51,285 nt of DNA from a virus (IMGVR_UViG_3300043464_002011:1-51285); one strand, 5' to 3'; positions 19,373-27,679 are shown, numbered from the stretch's first letter. Notes: generated by a model from the letters alone, not told the origin. A program made the numbers and translations.

Positions 19373-19981
19373 TCATCCACCAAATATAATTGTCATAATA
19401 AGACTCTTTCCTATATGAGAATTACTACTTATCACACCGTTATCAATTGTAACAGTTGTGCCATCTACTTTAACCCCGCCCAAGGTTGATGTAGTAGCGG
19501 TTGGCATAGACTGTAATGAAACATTTGAAAAAGCAAAAATATCTACTAAATCTTCTTCATTACAACCAGTATTTAGTGTTATTGAAGCCCCATTAGTTGC
19601 GGTATAGGATGCGGGATCTAATAATGTTCCGTTGATATATACGTTTATAAAATTAACTGTATATATTACATTAAATACTGTTTGTCCAGGAAGTGCTGTA
19701 TATGAAGTTCTATTATACGCAGATGAACCTCCTCCACCTGCTGAACTAATGACACCATTATCAATAGTAATTGATGTTCCATCAACTTTTACACCACCTA
19801 ATACTGTTGTACTAGCAGTTGGTAATGTATAATTCGAAATGAAGGTTACTTGATCAGATGTGTTTTTAAAATACAATTTTTCATCGGCATAATTCAACGC
19901 GATCTCGCCATAATCTAAATCAGTAGCGAGTGGGATTTTGCCGATTACTGATGATTTTTTCAGTAATACTTTGTTTGCCAT
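19373..19981 (-). CDS. Fibre-type structural protein with GGVKVDG repeats
   Basis: 202 residues. The N-terminus (MANKVLLKKSSVIGKIPLATDLDYGEIALNYADEKLYFKN) is the short 'rack' module used at the start of many aquatic phage fibres. Two copies of 'A[ST]T[TS].LGGVKVDGT..TIDNGVIS' flank a central domain ('YTALPGQTVFNVIYTVNFINVYINGTLLDPASYTATNG'), which is the familiar phage tail-spike Ig-like segment. Shine-Dalgarno AGGA. Confidence 0.75.
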   Translation of the reverse strand: MANKVLLKKSSVIGKIPLATDLDYGEIALNYADEKLYFKNTSDQVTFISNYTLPTASTTVLGGVKVDGTSITIDNGVISSAGGGGSSAYNRTSYTALPGQTVFNVIYTVNFINVYINGTLLDPASYTATNGASITLNTGCNEEDLVDIFAFSNVSLQSMPTATTSTLGGVKVDGTTVTIDNGVISSNSHIGKSLIMTIIFGG

Positions 19982-20051
19982 TTTAAATCCTATAGAGGAA
20001 AGTTCTGCAATAATTGCAAGGGTAGAATAGAAATTCTTCCCAATATTTTAT

Positions 20052-21323
20052 TTAGTAAGTACCGCCGTCTATATCACCAACCGATAACACACCTGATGAA
20101 TATAATAGCCCACTACCAGCAATGGTTGATTTTAATTGTAGGTTATCAGCTGCAATTTCAATACCACCATCAGTTGCAACATTAACAATAAATGTTGAAC
20201 CGGATAATGTCAACCCATCACCGCCTGAATACGCACCACCACCATTGAATTGTACCCATTGCTGACCTGAAAAATTGGTCAAATAATGATTACCTTGTAC
20301 CCAACCAGATTTACCATAATTGGTACCTTCTAATATGAATATTGAAGCACCTTTTAATTCAGCATAAGTATCTGCGTCAGCTGATCTAGATAATGTATAA
20401 TTAGAACCATCATCGCTGTATAGATATACACCATTTTCTGATGCAGTTGATTGATTTTTTAATAAAATTCTATAACCATCGCCGTGTGCTTGAGTTAATG
20501 CACCATGACCATCAATAACCAAAGTCCCAGTTGTTCCAGTTAATTCTACATTAGAATCTGCTAATAAATTAGCAGCATCTTTCCATGTTAACCCAGTAAC
20601 TGCATTATCAACATAATCTTTATTAGCAGCATCACTACCAACTTCTGGTGTACCAACATTGGTTATTTTCGCACCATTGACATCAACATTCCCTAACCCA
20701 TTTGGGTCTAATGAAATATCGCCATTTGTATTTGTGGATGAAATAATATTGCCATTGAAGTTTAAATTATCAATTGTTAGTTCGGTTAATCCAGCTAATG
20801 AAGTGGAGGTTGCGCCTAATGATATAGATGTTGAGCCAATGGTTATTGAGCCACTAACTGGTATTGCGGCCCAAGATACAACACCAGCTCCATTAGTGGT
20901 TAAAACATAATTGGCAGTACCATCTACTCTAGGTAATGTATAAGCACCAGCAATAGAAACTTTTCCAGTACCATTAGGTGCTAATAGTAAATTTCCATTA
21001 GTATCAGTAGTGCTAATAGTGTTGCCATTTAATTCAATATTATCTACGAATAAATCATCGATTTTTTTATTAGAATCTACAACAATAGCAGAAGATGCAG
21101 TTAATGTGCCAGCAGAGTGATCTAATCTATCGGTAAAAAATTTACCACCGATAACAACATGGGTTGCGGCATTTCCACTAGTTTCTGAACCCATACCAAT
21201 GTATAATCGATCACCACCATTACTACCATTATCTGTTAATCCAGAATATGCTAATTCACCATTACCTAATGTTGATGGATTGCCTGATGTTTCTGAACGT
21301 TTTATTCTAATAATGTTACTCAT
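20052..21323 (-). CDS. Tail-fibre-like virion structural protein
   Basis: 423 residues. The N-terminal module is 'IIRIKRSETSGNPSTLGNGELAYSG'. Repeated 'NG[NT]IISSTNTNGDISLDPNG.G.V' units follow (residues 95-215), then 'AANKDYVDNAVTGLTWKDAANLL' and a domain ending 'LTLSGSTFIVNVATDGGIEIAADNLQLKSTIAG'. This architecture is standard for short structural fibres of marine T4-like phages. Shine-Dalgarno AAGGA. Confidence 0.8.
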   Translation of the reverse strand: MSNIIRIKRSETSGNPSTLGNGELAYSGLTDNGSNGGDRLYIGMGSETSGNAATHVVIGGKFFTDRLDHSAGTLTASSAIVVDSNKKIDDLFVDNIELNGNTISTTDTNGNLLLAPNGTGKVSIAGAYTLPRVDGTANYVLTTNGAGVVSWAAIPVSGSITIGSTSISLGATSTSLAGLTELTIDNLNFNGNIISSTNTNGDISLDPNGLGNVDVNGAKITNVGTPEVGSDAANKDYVDNAVTGLTWKDAANLLADSNVELTGTTGTLVIDGHGALTQAHGDGYRILLKNQSTASENGVYLYSDDGSNYTLSRSADADTYAELKGASIFILEGTNYGKSGWVQGNHYLTNFSGQQWVQFNGGGAYSGGDGLTLSGSTFIVNVATDGGIEIAADNLQLKSTIAGSGLLYSSGVLSVGDIDGGTY

Positions 21324-21332
21324 TTAAATTCC

Positions 21333-21683
21333 TTAATAATGACCGCCATCTAAATTTTGATTGCTGCCAAGCGATAATAACACATTTGTGTTATCTGTTA
21401 ATTGACTAATATCAGTTGGTGCAAGTGAACTAATAACTCCATTATTAATAGTAATAGTATTTCCATCAATTTTGACACCACCTTTAATAGTAGTAGAGGC
21501 AGTTGGTAGTATATAAGTACCGCCGCCTGAACCACCAATGATAATTCCACCTGGAGTTTCTCCATCCGATATTCGTATAGTATTGGTATTACTATCGTAC
21601 CAAAGACGATTGCGATCACCAATCCGAGTTTCCCCGTCATCATATCCGCGATAACTAGTAAAAAAATCTTGGGTAAAGGCCAC
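21333..21683 (-). CDS. Short fibre-type protein
   Basis: 116 residues with a GTG start at 21683 preceded by GAGGA at good spacing. 'DRNRLWYDSNTNTIRISDGETPGG' (residues 23-46) is the same N-terminal module as in the giant collagen-like fibre. Then one 'ASTTIKGGVKIDGNTITINNGVIS' unit. It ends 'LGSNQNLDGGHY', which resembles the 'VGDIDGGTY' end of the next gene. Likely a minor fibre or connector. Confidence 0.7.
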   Translation of the reverse strand: MAFTQDFFTSYRGYDDGETRIGDRNRLWYDSNTNTIRISDGETPGGIIIGGSGGGTYILPTASTTIKGGVKIDGNTITINNGVISSLAPTDISQLTDNTNVLLSLGSNQNLDGGHY

Positions 21684-21685
21684 GA

Positions 21686-21892
21686 TTAATCCTCAAAAGG
21701 ACCATCATCATCTGCCTGATCAAAGACAGATTGAATACCTGATGATTTTTTCATCAATTCGATCTTCTGTTGTAATGGTGGAACAAAAACTGGATTATCT
21801 TCTAATTCAGATGGGTCTTTTTTATTTTCTTTGTCGCCATCTAATGTATCAATTACATCAGCCAACGCTCTCATAAATTCTGCAGCTCTCAT
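21686..21892 (-). CDS. Small MRxxEF protein, paralogue of 13936-14361
   Basis: 68 residues, MRAAEFMRALADVID.., then 'VFVPPLQQKIELMKKSSG', matching 'VFPLQQEFELKKHQAG' in the 13936 gene. Acidic C-terminus (DQADDDGPFED). A late-promoter word ends five bases before the ATG and the bases around the ATG are nearly the same as at 14361. Function unknown. Confidence 0.7.
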   Translation of the reverse strand: MRAAEFMRALADVIDTLDGDKENKKDPSELEDNPVFVPPLQQKIELMKKSSGIQSVFDQADDDGPFED

Positions 21893-21897
21893 AGATG

Positions 21898-21905
21898 TAT
21901 TTATC
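21898..21905 (-). promoter_or_regulatory. Late promoter word GATAAATA next to ATG
   Basis: Minus-strand GGATAAATA, CATCT, then the ATG at 21892. Same spacing as at 14367. Confidence 0.5.
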
Positions 21906-21906
21906 C

Positions 21907-23508
21907 TTAATAGATTTCACGCCATTGCATACTAACACCAACATTAGTTGATTGTGAGCCAAGATTAGTTGCAACTACTAGAAATATCTCGGAATCCGTA
22001 CTGTCAAAGTTTTGCACAATATAATTCTTTTTTGCAGATGATGGGATGTTACTAGCCGGTGCGCCTCCTGCTTTTTGACTACCTTGGGTAGATGCACCAA
22101 CAAATCCACTATCCATTTCTTGCCCATCTGTCCATGCGGTAGCAGTAGAATTATATTGAATACCTGAATCATTATGCACATCTACCCATGAATTACCTGT
22201 TAGAAATGCTTGTGCTGGTAATTTTATCAGTCTCCATTTAATATTAACACCATCACTGAATATATTCAAATTACCCATGCGAACAATCATTCTATTTGAA
22301 TATGTATGAAATGTATTTTTTAATCTAATTGCCATAACTGGCGCAGTAATTCCAGCATTTATCACTTTTAATGTAGGTGTAGTAGCAGCCCAATCCTGTC
22401 CCGCTTCAACATAGCCACCTTCACTGAATACTGTTGAACATATTTGATCCATAGATCCACCCGTAGTTGTACCAATATTTCTTATTTCGCATCTAACGGG
22501 AAGATTTGGATTACTCATGTAAACAGTTGGTAAATTATTGCTATGTAAAAATTCATGAACATAAACTACACCACCATCATGTGCAAATCCAACCCTAACT
22601 CTACCAACGCCCAGCCACTGGAAATCAATCGCTACTAATTGTGTATTAAGTATGTTCAACCATGATACAGTATCTAAATTCCATTGTGATTGAGTTTTCC
22701 TGACTTCAATGGGAGCGCCAGAAACAAAACTTCTTATTACCCATGATAAAGTCCCATCGCCTGCTTGTTCGAAATAAATTCCATCGTTGTCATCAAAGTA
22801 TCCAGTTCGTTTAACTACGTTCGGTGTAGCTGCTCCAAAATTTATACTACTAAAAATTACTTGAGATTTACCAGGCATATAATGATGATAAAATTTTGTT
22901 TGATGGATGATAAAACTAGATGGATTAGAAGTAGTGGTTAATGTACAACATGCTTTATTTTTTACAAATTCAATGGCACCACCATTTCCAGCATAATCAA
23001 TAAAAGCGGGGTCGATACCATATAAGTGCTTATAATCACCTAAAGTAAAAGGTTCTGAAATTCTTTGTCTACCGAATGCATCTAGGGCACCAGTTGAAAA
23101 TGAAATAGGGATAGGATTTCCACTATCATTTTTTATTTCAACTTCTGGTAAACTGCTAATTGAAACACTGCCATCCACTGTAATAGAACCACCATTATCA
23201 CTAATTGCCCATGGGGTAGTACCTTGTTTAACAGTCCAATCACCATCTTGCTGAACTTTTCCTATAACTGCAGAACTCGTTTTTAATGTTACTTGCCCAT
23301 TAGTACCGATTGATACTGGTGCAGAATGATTTTCATCCCATACATTCCCTAATGTATCGATTTGAATTCTAACCTTATCAACCAGAACATCGCCTTGTAA
23401 TGATATTCCATCAACATGTGTGCGAACAACTGGTTCACCAGACTCATTATATTGCATAGCTTTATGCAGATTTTTTAAATTATTATCGTTTGGGTGAATA
23501 TATGTCAT
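21907..23508 (-). CDS. Large virion structural protein, 533 aa
   Basis: The N-terminal 150 residues are made of short beta units ('QGDVLVDKVRIQIDTLGNVW', 'SITVDGSVSISSLPEVEI'). 'STGALDAFGRQRISEPFTLGDYKHLYG' (about residues 138-164) is a well conserved phrase of T4-like marine phage structural proteins and introduces a lectin-like beta-sandwich to residue 370. The last 150 residues contain 'NTFHTYSNRMIVRMGNLNIFSDGVNIKWRLIKL'. Shine-Dalgarno GAGG. Role inferred: structural, tail or baseplate periphery. Confidence 0.75.
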   Translation of the reverse strand: MTYIHPNDNNLKNLHKAMQYNESGEPVVRTHVDGISLQGDVLVDKVRIQIDTLGNVWDENHSAPVSIGTNGQVTLKTSSAVIGKVQQDGDWTVKQGTTPWAISDNGGSITVDGSVSISSLPEVEIKNDSGNPIPISFSTGALDAFGRQRISEPFTLGDYKHLYGIDPAFIDYAGNGGAIEFVKNKACCTLTTTSNPSSFIIHQTKFYHHYMPGKSQVIFSSINFGAATPNVVKRTGYFDDNDGIYFEQAGDGTLSWVIRSFVSGAPIEVRKTQSQWNLDTVSWLNILNTQLVAIDFQWLGVGRVRVGFAHDGGVVYVHEFLHSNNLPTVYMSNPNLPVRCEIRNIGTTTGGSMDQICSTVFSEGGYVEAGQDWAATTPTLKVINAGITAPVMAIRLKNTFHTYSNRMIVRMGNLNIFSDGVNIKWRLIKLPAQAFLTGNSWVDVHNDSGIQYNSTATAWTDGQEMDSGFVGASTQGSQKAGGAPASNIPSSAKKNYIVQNFDSTDSEIFLVVATNLGSQSTNVGVSMQWREIY

Positions 23509-23509
23509 C

Positions 23510-23722
23510 TTAAACCTCTGGACCTAATTCCCATGGATGTCCTGTAGCTGGACTAACTGTTCCTGGGCTATTATAAACATTATATGGTCTATAACCAATT
23601 TTAGTAATATCAACTGGATCAGTATTAATAAGTTTTCCTTGACGTTTTAATTCAGCCAATTCTAATTTTAAATCTCTACGTTCGGATTTTGGGATATGTG
23701 TTGAAATACCATTTTCTGCCAT
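23510..23722 (-). CDS. Conserved small virion-cluster protein
   Basis: 70 residues, MAENGISTHIPKSERRDLKLELAELKRQ..., ending 'PGTVSPATGHPWELGPEV'. The 'MAENG[IV]STH[IL]PK' opening and 'GHPW' tail resemble a small protein next to structural genes in many T4-like marine phages. Shine-Dalgarno AAGGAAAA. It is the first gene of the minus-strand virion block; the divergent ALAS gene begins 37 bases away. Confidence 0.7.
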   Translation of the reverse strand: MAENGISTHIPKSERRDLKLELAELKRQGKLINTDPVDITKIGYRPYNVYNSPGTVSPATGHPWELGPEV

Positions 23723-23747
23723 AATTTTTTTCCTTTTGTATATTTAG

Positions 23748-23754
23748 TTAAATA
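23748..23754 (+). promoter_or_regulatory. Late-type promoter word TTAAATA before ALAS
   Basis: TTAAATA, five bases (TCGGT), then the ATG at 23760. One mismatch to the T4 core ATAAATA. The spacing is the same as at 14367, 21898 and 29248. No Shine-Dalgarno is visible, so a leaderless late transcript is possible. Confidence 0.4.
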
Positions 23755-23759
23755 TCGGT

Positions 23760-24947
23760 ATGATTAACAAAGAACCATTCAATAAACTTATTAATGATTT
23801 AAAAGAAACTGGAAAGTATAGAGTTTTCAATGACATACTACGAGAACAAGGTAAATTTCCAAATGCAATCTGGTATGGGCCATATGCCATTAAAAATATT
23901 GTCAATTGGTGTAGTAATGATTATCTATCACTTGGACAGCATAAAGTAGTACTAGATGCAATGCGAACAGCATTAGATATGACAGGTGCTGGATCCGGTG
24001 GTACGAGAAATATATCAGGTACTACCCATTATCATGTTGCATTAGAACATGAATTGGCATCATTGCATAAAAAAGAGAGTGCATTATTATTTACTTCGGC
24101 TTATGTAGCGAATACGTCAAGTTTAATAGCATTGGCTAAAATTATCCCAAATATTGAATTTATAAGTGATAGCAAAAACCATAATAGTCTAATAATGGGT
24201 ATTGTTCATAGTCGTGCATCTAAACAAATATTCAAGCATAATGATTTAGTAGAGTTGGAAAATTGTTTGAAGAAATCGGTTCAAAATGAAAATATTCCCT
24301 GTATTGTATTTGAAAGCATATACAGTATGGAAGGTGATATTAGTCCTATTAAAGAAATTTGTGATTTAGCTGACAAATATAATGCTATTACATACTGTGA
24401 TGAAGTTCATGCAGTAGGAGTTAGAGGATTTACTGGTGCTGGTGAGTTAGAAGAAATGGATTTGCAAGATCGAGTTGATATTGTTAATGGTACGCTTGGC
24501 AAAGCATTTGGTGTACAAGGTGGTTATATCGCAGGGGATTCTATAGTAATTGATGCTATTCGAAGCATCGCGGATGGATTCATCTTTAGTACGTCATTGA
24601 GCCCAGTTATTGTCGCTGGCGCATTAGCTGCAGTTAAATATTCAAAAGCTCATAATGAATTAAGAGAAAAACACCAAGAACGTGCTAGTAAATTAAAAAA
24701 AATGATGAAGGAAGCTGGAATACCAGTGATGGATTCAGTTACACATATCGTACCTGTTTTGATTGGTGATGCTAAAAGAGCTAGAGAAATTAGTGATAGA
24801 TTATTAAATGATTATAGTATTTACGTACAAGCAATTAATTCTCCAACAGTAGATGTTGGCACTGAACGATTGCGATTTGCACCAACTCCGTTTCATGATG
24901 ATGGAATGATTGAAGATTTAATCGATGCATTAAAATCAATTTTGTAA
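23760..24947 (+). CDS. hemA: 5-aminolevulinate synthase (C4/Shemin pathway)
   Basis: 395 residues, full length for a bacterial ALAS (about 400). It condenses glycine and succinyl-CoA to 5-aminolevulinate, CoA and CO2, the first step of tetrapyrrole synthesis, with PLP as cofactor. Motifs of the alpha-oxoamine synthase family are intact: '[12 protein letters not shown]' (50-61), '[13 protein letters not shown]' (76-88), '[11 protein letters not shown]' (213-223; Asp214 and His217 contact PLP) and 'NGTLGKAFG' with PLP-binding Lys248. 'RNISGT' rather than the AONS/KBL version favours ALAS. It stands alone on the plus strand between two minus-strand virion blocks. Shemin-pathway genes have been reported in aquatic phage sequences, so the gene itself is not new. 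Product very likely; activity inferred. Confidence 0.92.
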   Translation: MINKEPFNKLINDLKETGKYRVFNDILREQGKFPNAIWYGPYAIKNIVNWCSNDYLSLGQHKVVLDAMRTALDMTGAGSGGTRNISGTTHYHVALEHELASLHKKESALLFTSAYVANTSSLIALAKIIPNIEFISDSKNHNSLIMGIVHSRASKQIFKHNDLVELENCLKKSVQNENIPCIVFESIYSMEGDISPIKEICDLADKYNAITYCDEVHAVGVRGFTGAGELEEMDLQDRVDIVNGTLGKAFGVQGGYIAGDSIVIDAIRSIADGFIFSTSLSPVIVAGALAAVKYSKAHNELREKHQERASKLKKMMKEAGIPVMDSVTHIVPVLIGDAKRAREISDRLLNDYSIYVQAINSPTVDVGTERLRFAPTPFHDDGMIEDLIDALKSIL

Positions 24948-25012
24948 ATGTTTACGTACTTCTTAAACACTATAATATGTTTCTTTTGAACAGTTAATAA
25001 AACCATTGAGGT

Positions 25013-25037
25013 GATATCCCTAACAATTAGGGATATC
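25013..25037. other. Perfect 10-bp inverted repeat between convergent genes
   Basis: GATATCCCTA, loop ACAAT, TAGGGATATC, located between the 3' ends of the ALAS gene and the minus-strand gene at 25050. No run of T follows on either strand, so it is not a classical intrinsic terminator. It could still stop or protect the two converging mRNAs. Confidence 0.6.
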
Positions 25038-25049
25038 GAGTATGACTGG

Positions 25050-25334
25050 TTAGCAGTCTTCTGCACCAGTGAATTCTGGGCGTTGCTTGATGATTTCATA
25101 TAATGTTGCACGATCTGCACCAGCAACATATTCTTCACCAGTTATTTGAAATTTTCCGGCAGATAGTGGTTGTTTTTCATTATCTCTTGCTTCTTTGGAT
25201 GCATATCCATAGATAGTGATTTCAGTGCCCTTTCCTTTGAAATCCTCTTGTACTGCGCCAATATTCCAATATTGAGCATATACTGGTGATTCTTCAGTAC
25301 CGAATTCAGTATTAATATTAATTTGTAATGCCAT
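25050..25334 (-). CDS. Small virion-type hypothetical protein
   Basis: 94 residues, MALQININTEFG.., with an alternating beta pattern and 'YAQYWNIGAVQEDFKGKGTEITIYGYAS'. Similar in size and opening style to 27680-28039 (beta-rich, 'V.AYWKKIG'), and small proteins of this kind neighbour virion genes in T4-like marine phages. No enzymatic motif. It follows the gene at 25344 by nine bases and is probably co-transcribed with it. Confidence 0.65.
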   Translation of the reverse strand: MALQININTEFGTEESPVYAQYWNIGAVQEDFKGKGTEITIYGYASKEARDNEKQPLSAGKFQITGEEYVAGADRATLYEIIKQRPEFTGAEDC

Positions 25335-25343
25335 TGTATTTTC

Positions 25344-25565
25344 CTATTTGTTGTTAATTATTCTTTCAATATTATTTATTTTAGATTTTAGAATTGCTAT
25401 ATCATTATTTTGTTTAGCATCATCATCTTTTGCATGAAGTACACTTCTAGCTAAAAACTGTAATAATGATTCATCCTCAGTATCTGTTTCTGGATAGTGT
25501 TTTTTCGCATCACTTTTTAACTGTGCTAGATAGTTTGATGTCTCTATTAATTCACTAATCTTCAT
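25344..25565 (-). CDS. Hypothetical helical protein
   Basis: 73 residues, MKISELIETSNYLAQL.., highly charged and predominantly helical, with a likely coiled-coil end ('NDIAILKSKINNIERIINNK'). The MKISEL opening loosely resembles the MRxxEF group. Shine-Dalgarno AAGGAAT. No function recognised. Confidence 0.6.
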   Translation of the reverse strand: MKISELIETSNYLAQLKSDAKKHYPETDTEDESLLQFLARSVLHAKDDDAKQNNDIAILKSKINNIERIINNK

Positions 25566-25595
25566 ACAGGATTCCTTCTAATCCACATCCAAATT

Positions 25596-25624
25596 TTGAC
25601 AATACGTAATAAATGTAGTATAAT
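25596..25624 (+). promoter_or_regulatory. Consensus sigma-70 promoter for the homing endonuclease
   Basis: TTGACA at 25596-25601, a 17-base spacer and TATAAT at 25619-25624: a perfect match to the bacterial housekeeping promoter. Transcription would begin near 25631 and read into the GIY-YIG gene. Confidence 0.8.
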
Positions 25625-25637
25625 ATTTTCATAGTAA

Positions 25638-25649
25638 TATTTATAAATA
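25638..25649. promoter_or_regulatory. Palindromic late promoter TATTTATAAATA
   Basis: Perfect TATAAATA on the plus strand (25642-25649) and also on the minus strand (25638-25645). It could fire both ways: plus strand into the GIY-YIG gene, minus strand into 25565 and 25334. Confidence 0.65.
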
Positions 25650-25654
25650 ATGGT

Positions 25655-25684
25655 GTAGATCGCGGAATTGGCGTTCCCATCTAC
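25655..25684 (+). other. 5' hairpin in the leader of the GIY-YIG gene
   Basis: GTAGAT (25655-25660) pairs with ATCTAC (25679-25684), and GGAA (25664-25667) with TTCC (25674-25677). The stem would begin almost exactly where the late transcript is expected to start and ends before the Shine-Dalgarno AAGGAG, so it may stabilise the 5' end rather than block translation. Confidence 0.5.
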
Positions 25685-25709
25685 TTTAATACTGAAAAGG
25701 AGTATCAAC

Positions 25710-26639
25710 ATGGATATTTATTCCATTTATAAAATTACAAATACAATTAATGAGAAAATTTATATAGGTTTTACAAATAACTTTGAAAGAAGGATCGTAG
25801 AACATACTAGAAACTCAAGAAAACTAAATTCGCATTTATACTATGCTATTAAAAAGTATGGCATCGATAAATTTACCTTTGAAATAATATATCAATCGTT
25901 AGAAGGGGATTATTTAAAAAATGCAATGGAGACATATTTTATCAATTTATATGATAGTTACCATTCTGGATACAATATGACCCTCGGTGGGGATGGTACA
26001 TTAGGAAGATTATGGACCGATAAGCAAAAACAAATGATTAGTATACGAAATAAAGGTCAACTATCAAATAATAAGGGAAAAACATATATTGAATTATATG
26101 GGGAAGAAAAAGCATTAGAAAAAATCAATAAATTAAAAAAGACATGGATTTATAAAGAATCATTAAAACCGATGAAGATTATTCACAAAACATCTAGGTT
26201 AGGGAGAAGTTATAATGAAATATTCGGTGAAGAAAAGGCTAAAGAAATATCTGAGAAAAAACGTATAAAAATGTTAGGTGATAAAAATCATAGATATGGA
26301 AAACCTGGTGCTTTTACGGGTAAGAAACATTCTCCGGAAACGATTGCATTGCGTAAAGGAAAGACCTTCGATGAAATATACGGGGTAGAACGAGCAAAAG
26401 AGCTCAAGGAAAAACTGAGTGAAGCTAACACTGGTGAAAATAACCCAATGTATGGAAAAGTAGGGGCCATGGCCGGTAGAACACATACCGAAGAATCTAA
26501 ATTGAAAATGAGTTTGTCAAGAAAGGGCAAAAAACTAACACCACAGGAAATATTGATTTGTCCGTATTGTGGTAATGCCAGCAATGCATCGAACGCAAAA
26601 CGCTGGCATTTTGATAATTGTAAATATAAACCTGGTTAG
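25710..26639 (+). CDS. GIY-YIG homing endonuclease with NUMOD3 repeats
   Basis: 309 residues from the ATG at 25710, chosen because AAGGAG sits eight bases upstream and the GIY-YIG domain begins at once. The domain spans residues 1-95: 'YSIYKITNTINEKIYIGFTNN' (the GIY-YIG strands), Arg in 'FERRIVEH' and catalytic Glu in 'AMETYFINLY'. Three NUMOD3-type DNA-binding segments follow ('NHRYGKPGAFTGKKHSPET', 'NNPMYGKVGAMAGRTHTEES'), and the end is a CPYCG...HFDNC zinc finger. This is the layout of free-standing phage homing enzymes (Seg/I-TevI class). It sits against the direction of the neighbouring minus-strand genes and overlaps the next stop by four bases. It looks intact. Confidence 0.9.
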   Translation: MDIYSIYKITNTINEKIYIGFTNNFERRIVEHTRNSRKLNSHLYYAIKKYGIDKFTFEIIYQSLEGDYLKNAMETYFINLYDSYHSGYNMTLGGDGTLGRLWTDKQKQMISIRNKGQLSNNKGKTYIELYGEEKALEKINKLKKTWIYKESLKPMKIIHKTSRLGRSYNEIFGEEKAKEISEKKRIKMLGDKNHRYGKPGAFTGKKHSPETIALRKGKTFDEIYGVERAKELKEKLSEANTGENNPMYGKVGAMAGRTHTEESKLKMSLSRKGKKLTPQEILICPYCGNASNASNAKRWHFDNCKYKPG

Positions 26640-27451
26640 TTAGCGTTGCCTTTGCATGCAGCTCTTTTCGCTTCGGTTAATGCTTTATAATCAACAGGCC
26701 ATAAATAATTTAATGGTAATTCAACCGCATTCGCTGGGTATGCAAATTGGACTCCTGATAATTGTTGGATTTGATCAATTGGCGCTCTAACTTTTGTCAA
26801 GTCATTTCCTTGATTTCCGACATGTGGTATTAGAAATCCAGCAACTTCATTAGTTGTTGTGTCAATTACTATTTTATAAAATGCATGAGGAACGACTATT
26901 TGGTTTAAACCAATAGTTTTATCACCTGGTCCATATAATGGACCAGAATAAATTACATATGGATGATTTCTCTGTGTTACCCATCCACGAATATTAGTTT
27001 CGGTCAATTTAATTATTCCTCTATTAGTTCCTGGTAATTGAGCCACCATATTAGTTAATAAGAAACTTTCTTTTTCTGTTTGATCGAACCTTGATTGATC
27101 TGCATTGGGTACTACGTGACCAATATCATAGCCGCTGCCTTTAAAATCGATTAGCTCTGCCCTACTACCTTTTGGTAAGCTTTGATCGGGGGCAAAGCCA
27201 TTAGAACGTGGAACACATCCTAACGCATATTCAGGATATAATGTATAAGAAACCCAAACTGGTAATTTTGCAGTAGTATCGTTTAATGTAACATAACCAG
27301 CACGACATATTGCTACACCTTGTTTAGAAGTTTGTGGAAAGCCATACGGTGATTGTACTTGACATTTTTCAATTGGATATGGGGCAACTTGTTCCCAAGC
27401 ATGCACCATTCCTGATGACATTAATAAGATTAATGCAAATAATTTTTTCAT
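26636..27451 (-). CDS. Secreted DNA/RNA non-specific endonuclease (NUC family)
   Basis: 271 residues. MKKLFALILLMSSGMVHA is a Sec signal peptide, probably cleaved after residue 18. The nuclease domain has 'GYDIGHVVPNAD' with the general-base His112 (family motif DRGH, here DIGH), 'NMVAQLPGTNRG' with the metal-ligand Asn143, 'YVIYSGPLYG' and 'VVPHAFYKIVI'. Four Cys suggest disulphides. These enzymes cut single- and double-stranded DNA and RNA with Mg2+ in the periplasm or outside the cell. Export makes host DNA breakdown inside the cell less likely than removal of external or competing DNA. Convergent with the GIY-YIG gene. Confidence 0.87.
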   Translation of the reverse strand: MKKLFALILLMSSGMVHAWEQVAPYPIEKCQVQSPYGFPQTSKQGVAICRAGYVTLNDTTAKLPVWVSYTLYPEYALGCVPRSNGFAPDQSLPKGSRAELIDFKGSGYDIGHVVPNADQSRFDQTEKESFLLTNMVAQLPGTNRGIIKLTETNIRGWVTQRNHPYVIYSGPLYGPGDKTIGLNQIVVPHAFYKIVIDTTTNEVAGFLIPHVGNQGNDLTKVRAPIDQIQQLSGVQFAYPANAVELPLNYLWPVDYKALTEAKRAACKGNAN

Positions 27452-27467
27452 TTATAATACTCCGTTT

Positions 27468-27644
27468 TTATACTAATTTATCGGTTAATGGCCCAGATGG
27501 GTGTTGTTGCAACTGTGTTTTTAGTTGTTCATCCAATTCAGCAATTAATTTTGCAACATTTTTATATGGCTGATCGGTTAATGCTGCAAATATTAAATTT
27601 ACTTGGTTTACATCAAGGGTTACTGTTACTAGTGTTTTATCCAT
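27468..27644 (-). CDS. Small hypothetical protein, 58 aa
   Basis: 58 residues from the ATG at 27644: MDKTLVTVTLDVNQVNLIF..., ending 'QQHPSGPLTDKLV'. 'VTLDVNQVNLIFAALTDQPYKNVAKLIAELDEQLKTQL' has the strand-helix-helix look of small conserved phage proteins (a hydrophobic strand, then two amphipathic helices). GGAT precedes the ATG and a late-promoter word lies 25 bases upstream. Function unknown. Confidence 0.7.
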   Translation of the reverse strand: MDKTLVTVTLDVNQVNLIFAALTDQPYKNVAKLIAELDEQLKTQLQQHPSGPLTDKLV

Positions 27645-27668
27645 TTTTAATCCTTTGTTTTAAATTTT

Positions 27669-27675
27669 TATTTAT
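27669..27675 (-). promoter_or_regulatory. Late promoter word ATAAATA
   Basis: Minus-strand CATAAATA about 25 bases before the ATG at 27644, overlapping the end of the upstream gene. Confidence 0.5.
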
Positions 27676-27679
27676 GGAG

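Noticed and set aside
24893-25138. Minus-strand frame across the end of the ALAS gene
   Set aside because: Overlaps two better genes in other frames and spans the hairpin; no ribosome site.
25655-25684. Possible tRNA or intron piece before the homing endonuclease
   Set aside because: Only a short hairpin can be formed; there is no T-arm or anticodon arm, and the flanks do not look like a split gene.
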